A stretch of DNA of 64,000 nucleotides, taken from positions 62,001-126,000 of the forward strand of contig NZ_JAUYTT010000014.1 in the NCBI RefSeq assembly GCF_030695035.1, written 5' to 3'. The notes under the pieces were generated by a model. It searched no databases and had not been told where the DNA came from. It saw nothing but the letters and a program-made list of their open reading frames with translations. Position numbers and translations under genes: made by a program. Origin of the DNA: Frigidibacter sp. GTDB taxonomy: Bacteria; Pseudomonadota; Alphaproteobacteria; Rhodobacterales; Rhodobacteraceae. Every line of letters starts with the position of its first letter. Within the stretch, counting starts at the first letter, position 1. Below, one piece after another: positions 59,219-64,000 of this stretch.

Positions 59219-60112
59219 TCACAGCACGAAGTCGGCGGCCGCGTAACCCTGGATATACAGCAGCGCCGTCAGATCGCCGTGGTTGATGCGGATATCGCAC
59301 TGCGCCGCCACCGCCGGCTTGGCGTGCAGCGCGACCCCGGCCCCGGCCATGCCCAGCATCCCCAGGTCATTGGCGCCGTCACCCACCGCCATAACCTCAT
59401 CGTGCCGCAGCCCCAGCCGAGCGGAAATCTCGCGCAAGGCCACCATCTTCGCCTCGCGCCCGAGGATCGGCTCGGCCACGCGCCCGGTCAGCAGGCCGCC
59501 CTCCACCAGCAGCGTGTTGGCGCGGTTCTCGTCAAACCCCAGATGCGCCGAGACGGAGGCGGTAAAGGCGGTGAACCCACCCGACACCAGCGCCGCATAT
59601 CCCCCCGCCGCCTTCATCGTGGCGATCAACTCACGGCCCCCGGGCGTATAGGTGATCCGCTCCGCCAGCACCTGCGCGATCACCGCCTCCGGCAGCCCGG
59701 CCAGCAGCCCCACCCGCTCCCGCAAGGCCGCCTCGAAATCCAGCTCGCCATTCATCGCCCGCGCGGTGATCCCGGCCACATGCGGGCCAACCCCGGCCAT
59801 GTCGGCCAGCTCGTCGATACATTCCTGCCCGATCATCGTGCTGTCCATATCGGCCAGCAGCATCCGCTTGCGCCGCCCTGCCGCCGGCTGCACCACCAGA
59901 TCGACGCGCATCGCCTGCAGCCCCTCCCACACCTCCCAGCGGTTGCCGGGCATTGCAGGCACGCCGAACTCCGCCGCGATCCCTGGCGCCAGCCAGCGCG
60001 CATCGCCGCCGCCCCAGGCATTGCGCAGCGATTCCACCGTCTCGCGGTGCAGATCGGCGCGGGCCGGGCTCGCCAGCAGGGTCACGACGGCATCGGTGGG
60101 CAGGTCACTCAT
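59219..60112 (-). CDS. serB: Phosphoserine phosphatase
   Basis: Final step of serine synthesis; 297 residues. HAD-fold catalytic core LLADMDSTMIGQECIDELAD (nucleophile D near 110), SGGFTAFTASVS, and VGDGANDLGMLGMAGAGVALHAKP are all present, preceded by an N-terminal ACT-like region (about 1-85). Related in pathway to serC at the end of the window, which is 2.9 kb away. Confidence 0.96.
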   Translation of the reverse strand: MSDLPTDAVVTLLASPARADLHRETVESLRNAWGGGDARWLAPGIAAEFGVPAMPGNRWEVWEGLQAMRVDLVVQPAAGRRKRMLLADMDSTMIGQECIDELADMAGVGPHVAGITARAMNGELDFEAALRERVGLLAGLPEAVIAQVLAERITYTPGGRELIATMKAAGGYAALVSGGFTAFTASVSAHLGFDENRANTLLVEGGLLTGRVAEPILGREAKMVALREISARLGLRHDEVMAVGDGANDLGMLGMAGAGVALHAKPAVAAQCDIRINHGDLTALLYIQGYAAADFVL

Positions 60113-60315
60113 CGCAGAGACATCCTCGGGTGGTTTCGGCGGGGGTGCCGCACTCCTGCGACGGTGTGCCGCTTACGGCAAAATTTCATCTCGCGCCAGT
60201 GTGGCGGGCGTGCACTTGTTGCATCGCCATCCTGCGGGTGCGTCAACCTGGACGCTCCAAACGCTGGCACCGCGCCCCAACTCCGGCTACGCTGCGACGC
60301 AGCATGGAGGCCCAT

Positions 60316-61674
60316 ATGGCTGTGTCCCTGATCATTCTCGCCCTCGCGCTTCTGATCGTCGGGGCATGGCGCGGCATCTCGGTGCTGGTGCTGGCCCCAG
60401 CGCTGGCCCTGCTTGCGGCGCTCGCCTCGGGGATGCCGGTGCTGGCCAGCTACACCCAGGTGTTCATGACGGCGGCCGGCGGCTTCGTCGTGGCCTTCTT
60501 CCCTCTGTTCCTGCTGGGGGCGATGTTCGGCAAGGTGATGGAGGCGTCGGGTGCTGCCGCCCGCCTCGCTTCGGCCATCGCCTCGGTGCTCGGCCCGCAG
60601 AATGCCATCCTCGCCGTCGTCATCGCCTGCGCGGTGCTGACCTATGGCGGCGTCTCGCTGTTCGTCGTCGCTTTCGCCGCCTGGCCGCTCGCGCGGGCTT
60701 TGTTCGCCCAGACCGGCCTGCCGGCGCGGCTGATCCCGGCGACCATCGCGCTTGGCGCCTTTACCTTCACCATGACCGCGCTGCCCGGCACCCCCTCGAT
60801 CCAGAACGCGATCCCGATGGCGACCTTCGGCACCACCCCCTTTGCTGCGCCCGGCCTTGGCCTGATCGCGGCGGCGGTGATGCTGGGGCTGGGGATGCTC
60901 TGGCTGCAGATGCGGGTGCGCCTGCTGGTGGGCGATGCCCCGCCCGAGCAGCCCGAGCTGCCGCCGCGCGACCGCCCCCTTCCGCTGTGGGTCACGCTGG
61001 TGCCGATCCTGTCGGTGGCGGTGGTGACGCTGGTCATGGGCAGCCTTGTCCTGCCGGCACTCGACACAACCTACCTGTCGCTGCCGGCCTATGGCGCGAC
61101 CGATCTGGCGCGGGTGAAGGGCCTCTGGTCGGTGATCACCGCGCTCGGGCTGGCGCTGGCCCTGGCGCTGATCCTCAGCCGCCCGCCCCGGATGATGCTG
61201 GTGCTGAACGAGGGCGCGGAATCCTCGCTGCTGCCGCTGTTCAACACCGCCAGCCTTGTGGGCTTCGGCGCGGTGATCGCCACCCTGCCGGGGTTCGAGG
61301 CGCTGCGGATCAGCCTTGAAGGGCTGTCGGGCGGCAATGTGCTGATCTCGGCGGCGCTGTCCTCTGGGGCGCTGGCCGGGATCACCGGCTCCGCCTCGGG
61401 CGGCATGTCCATTGCGCTCGACGTGCTCGGCCCCTCGCTGGTGGCTGGGGCCGCGGCGCAGGGGGTGGATCCGTCGCTGCTGCACCGGGTCATCGCAGTG
61501 GCCACCGGGGGGCTGGATACCCTGCCGCACAATGGCGCGGTGATCACGCTTCTGGGCATCTGCGGCATGACCCACCGGCAGGCCTATGGCGATATCTTCG
61601 TCGTGGCGGTGCTTGTCCCGATCCTCGCCTGCGCGGTGATCATCGGGCTGGGGCTGCTGTTCGGAAGTTTCTGA
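60316..61674 (+). CDS. GntP-family permease
   Basis: 452 residues from the ATG at 60316 (TGGAGG 5 nt upstream; ATG 60304 alternative), about 12 hydrophobic segments. The family blocks [61 protein letters not shown] and [15 protein letters not shown] are clear. Gluconate or other hydroxy-acid uptake by H+ symport is the usual role; substrate not decided. It diverges from serB. A GC hairpin near 61679-61700 lies between it and the convergent mltB. Confidence 0.9.
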   Translation: MAVSLIILALALLIVGAWRGISVLVLAPALALLAALASGMPVLASYTQVFMTAAGGFVVAFFPLFLLGAMFGKVMEASGAAARLASAIASVLGPQNAILAVVIACAVLTYGGVSLFVVAFAAWPLARALFAQTGLPARLIPATIALGAFTFTMTALPGTPSIQNAIPMATFGTTPFAAPGLGLIAAAVMLGLGMLWLQMRVRLLVGDAPPEQPELPPRDRPLPLWVTLVPILSVAVVTLVMGSLVLPALDTTYLSLPAYGATDLARVKGLWSVITALGLALALALILSRPPRMMLVLNEGAESSLLPLFNTASLVGFGAVIATLPGFEALRISLEGLSGGNVLISAALSSGALAGITGSASGGMSIALDVLGPSLVAGAAAQGVDPSLLHRVIAVATGGLDTLPHNGAVITLLGICGMTHRQAYGDIFVVAVLVPILACAVIIGLGLLFGSF

Positions 61675-61706
61675 AAACAGGCCGCCCTTGCCGGACGGCC
61701 CGCCCC

Positions 61707-62834
61707 TCACCCCAGGCTGCGCAGCAAGGCCACCGAGGGAACGCCGGTCGCCGCCTGCCCGATGCTGCCCTGATAGGCGCTGATCGCGCTGCGGCTCTTC
61801 GGCCCCAGCACCCCGTCCGCTCCGCCGGTGTCGAATCCCCGCGCCGTCAGGCGCTGCTGCAGCCGGATGCGGTCCTCCTTGGTCAACCCGTTGGCATCGG
61901 GCGGGAAGCTGCCGCGCAGCGGGCCGCCGCCGGCGATACGGTCGGCCAGATGCCCCACGCCAATCGCATAGAGATCGGAGTTGTTGTAGCGCTTGATCGC
62001 CCGGAAGTTGCCGGTCACCGCAAAGCGCGGCCCTCCCGGCTGCGGCTGCAGCGCGCCGTCCGCCGCTTCCGCCCCCCAGCGCACCCCCGAGGTCCAGCCG
62101 CTGCGCGAAAGATACGCCGCGGTCGAGGCGAGCGAGTCCGTGGGATCATCCGACCAGATGTCGCGCCGCCCGTCGCCGGTGAAATCCACGGCATATTGCA
62201 GATAGCTGGTCGGGATGAACTGGGTATGCCCCATCGCCCCGGCCCAGCTTCCGGTCATCCGCTCTGGTGTGACATCGCCGTTCTGCAAGATCCGCAGTGC
62301 CGCGACCAGCTGCTGTTCGAAGAACGCCGCGCGGCGCCCGTCATAGGCCAGCGTCGAGGTTGCCGAGATCACCGGCACATCGCCCCGCCGCTCGCCATAA
62401 AAGCTCTCCAGCCCCCAGACCGCGGTGATGATAGAGGCATCGACACCATAGCGCGCCTCCAGCGCGGCCAGCGTCGGGCGCTGGCGCGCATAGGCGGCGC
62501 GGCCCTTGGCCACCCGCTCATCCGACACGGCGATGGACAGATAATCCTCCAGCGTGCGGTTGGATTCGGGCTGGTTCCGGTCCCGCGTCACCGCGCCCGG
62601 CACGAAACCGGCAGACCGGAAGGCCGCGGCGAGCGTGCCCGCGGAAATCCCCTGCGCTGCGGCCCGCCCCTGGAACGAAGCCACCCAGGCGTCATAGCCC
62701 GCATTCGGCACCGGGCGCAGATCGTCCGGAATGCCCGCCGGCGCCGACGCGCCCCCAAGGTTGCGCGGGCCCGCGCAAGCCGCCAGCCCGAGTGCCCCAA
62801 GCCCGAGGCCGAAGTGCCGCCTGCTGATCGACAT
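61707..62834 (-). CDS. Lytic murein transglycosylase (MltB family)
   Basis: 375 residues. The lipobox LAAC (about 20) shows a lipoprotein. [32 protein letters not shown] contains the catalytic Glu, [28 protein letters not shown] the substrate groove, and a C-terminal peptidoglycan-binding domain starts near 305 ([27 protein letters not shown]). It cleaves glycan strands to anhydro-muropeptides. Divergent from serC. Confidence 0.93.
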   Translation of the reverse strand: MSISRRHFGLGLGALGLAACAGPRNLGGASAPAGIPDDLRPVPNAGYDAWVASFQGRAAAQGISAGTLAAAFRSAGFVPGAVTRDRNQPESNRTLEDYLSIAVSDERVAKGRAAYARQRPTLAALEARYGVDASIITAVWGLESFYGERRGDVPVISATSTLAYDGRRAAFFEQQLVAALRILQNGDVTPERMTGSWAGAMGHTQFIPTSYLQYAVDFTGDGRRDIWSDDPTDSLASTAAYLSRSGWTSGVRWGAEAADGALQPQPGGPRFAVTGNFRAIKRYNNSDLYAIGVGHLADRIAGGGPLRGSFPPDANGLTKEDRIRLQQRLTARGFDTGGADGVLGPKSRSAISAYQGSIGQAATGVPSVALLRSLG

Positions 62835-62958
62835 GTCTGCCCTCCTTGGCTGATCCTTGGACCCAGCATAGCCGAACCCCCCGGGGCCGCAATCCGCGCC
62901 TCGCGCAGCGGCGGGTTTCGGCCCCGGAAGGTGCCCGGCCGGGGCCCCAGTTTCCCCC

Positions 62959-62987
62959 TTGCTTTATTTTCCGCCCAACACTATCCC
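62959..62987 (+). promoter_or_regulatory. Probable serC promoter
   Basis: TTGCTT (62959-62964) and TATCCC (62982-62987) are 17 bp apart. The inferred start lies just before the leader hairpin. Confidence 0.5.
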
Positions 62988-62993
62988 CATCGG

Positions 62994-63041
62994 CGGGACA
63001 CCCTTCCCCAACGAAGGGCGATTATCTGTAAGGATACCATC
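62994..63041 (+). ncRNA. serC-type leader RNA
   Basis: GGGACA followed by CCCTTC (63001-63006) pairing with GAAGGG (63013-63018), then an A/T-rich stretch with AAGGA before the serC start. Position, stem and short length fit the alphaproteobacterial serC leader motif (Corbino et al. class); I recall the family but cannot align it here. Confidence 0.55.
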
Positions 63042-64000
63042 ATGGCACTGACCGCCCCGGCTACGCGCCCGGCTAATCCGCGTTTCTCTTCGGGCCCTTG
63101 CGCGAAGATCCCCGGTTTCTCCCTCGATATGCTTGCAGACGCCCCCTTGGGCCGTTCGCACCGTGCCGCCATCGGCAAGGCCAAGCTCAAAGAGGCGATT
63201 GACCTTACCCGTGACATTCTGGGCGTGCCCGCGGAGTACCGCATCGGCATCGTCCCCGCCTCCGATACCGGCGCCGTGGAAATGGCGCTGTGGTCGCTGC
63301 TCGGCGCCCGCCCGGTAGAGATGCTGGCCTGGGAAAGCTTCGGCGAAGGCTGGGTCACCGATGTGGTGAAGCAGCTCAAGCTCGACGCCACCGTGCGCAA
63401 GGCCCCCTACGGCGAGATCGTCGATCTGGCCGAGGTCGATTTCGACAAGGACGTGGTCTTCACCTGGAACGGCACCACCTCGGGCGTGCGGGTCCCGAAC
63501 GGCGATGCGATCCCCGCTGCCCGCGCTGGCCTTACCATCTGCGACGCGACCAGCGCCGCCTTTGCGATGGACCTGCCCTGGGACAAGCTCGATGTCGTGA
63601 CCTTCTCCTGGCAGAAGGTTCTGGGCGGCGAGGGCGGGCATGGCGTGCTGATCCTCAGCCCCCGCGCGGTGGAGCGGCTGGAAAGCTACACCCCCGCCTG
63701 GCCGCTGCCGAAGATCTTCCGCCTCACTTCCAAGGGCAAGCTGAACGAAGGCATCTTCGTGGGCGAGACGATCAACACCCCGTCGATGCTGTGTGTCGAG
63801 GACTACCTTGTGGCCCTGAAATGGGCACAGACGGTCGGCGGGCTTCAGGGCCTGATCGCCCGCTCGCAGGCGAACGCCGCGGCGATTGCGGACTTCATCG
63901 ACGGCAAGGACTGGATCGCCAACCTTGCCGTCGATCCGGCCACCGCCTCGACCACCTCAGTCTGCCTGAAGTTCACCGATCCGCGGATCGTGGATGGCGC
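63042..64000 (+). CDS. serC: Phosphoserine aminotransferase, 3' end cut by window
   Basis: Converts 3-phosphohydroxypyruvate to phosphoserine with PLP. The start is the ATG at 63042, and 319 codons are present with no stop before the window ends. [17 protein letters not shown], the cofactor region [43 protein letters not shown], and the PLP lysine in [17 protein letters not shown] are visible, typical of the alphaproteobacterial SerC class. serA normally follows. Confidence 0.96.
   Translation, partial: MALTAPATRPANPRFSSGPCAKIPGFSLDMLADAPLGRSHRAAIGKAKLKEAIDLTRDILGVPAEYRIGIVPASDTGAVEMALWSLLGARPVEMLAWESFGEGWVTDVVKQLKLDATVRKAPYGEIVDLAEVDFDKDVVFTWNGTTSGVRVPNGDAIPAARAGLTICDATSAAFAMDLPWDKLDVVTFSWQKVLGGEGGHGVLILSPRAVERLESYTPAWPLPKIFRLTSKGKLNEGIFVGETINTPSMLCVEDYLVALKWAQTVGGLQGLIARSQANAAAIADFIDGKDWIANLAVDPATASTTSVCLKFTDPRIVDG

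Noticed and set aside
61132-61547. GTGATCAC at 61132 and 61540
   Set aside because: Both lie inside the permease coding sequence as Val-Ile-Thr type codons, 408 bp apart, without the 21-bp pairing. They count as background for the motif.

Overview
The window is GC-rich chromosome of an alphaproteobacterium, most likely Rhodobacteraceae (Rhodobacter/Cereibacter/Paracoccus relatives). Evidence: an sdhC-sdhD-sdhA-(lipoprotein)-sdhB operon; ethylmalonyl-CoA-pathway genes (mch, mcl2) beside the TCA genes; an mdh-sucCD-sucAB-lpd series; IalB and FYDLN-domain proteins; and a serC-type leader in front of serC. No species can be named from the sequence alone.

Positions 1-12121 are the right part of an integrated phage-like element whose left end lies outside the window. 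On the + strand it carries a small ORF, a primase-polymerase/helicase, a GGCGACA iteron array (candidate origin), small and large terminase, a DUF2971 cargo gene, an unknown gene, portal, a small basic protein, a prohead protease fused to the major capsid protein, a gpW-like joiner, a DUF2190 protein and a 60-codon ORF. A tyrosine integrase on the - strand follows directly and abuts the 3' end of tRNA-Ser(GCT). No tail or lysis gene lies between the head module and the integrase. This layout resembles a capsid-forming satellite (cf-PICI-like) more than a complete prophage.

Positions 12371-35265 hold central carbon metabolism: the sdh operon (-), a PhaC-like alpha/beta hydrolase (+), the operon mcl2-nnrU-DUF1737-mch (-), a small exported protein, a TauE/SafE-type permease, mdh, two glycosyltransferase-like genes meeting tail to tail, then sucC-sucD, sucA-sucB, two inserted small membrane-protein genes, and lpd. 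The upstream regions of sdhC and of sucC each contain two GTGATCAC palindromes exactly 21 bp apart. The same palindrome sits 9 bp before the start of a GntR/FCD regulator gene next to lpd, so that protein is a candidate in-window regulator of TCA genes.

Positions 35282-64000 are ordinary chromosome: an SprT/YgjP-like metallopeptidase, FYDLN protein, tRNA-Ala(GGC), a queuosine-precursor transporter, an esterase-like phytase-family protein, MepA, an MFS permease, a thioesterase, YggT, RecQ, a hybrid histidine kinase, alpha-2-macroglobulin with PBP1C, RlmN, IalB, asparaginase, a TSUP permease, an acyl-CoA thioesterase, SerB, a GntP-type permease, an MltB-type transglycosylase, and serC (cut by the window end). 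Between tRNA-Ala and the queuosine transporter, the - strand holds a structured element with an ideal ribosome site, an 18-codon ORF and a terminator. I do not recognise it.
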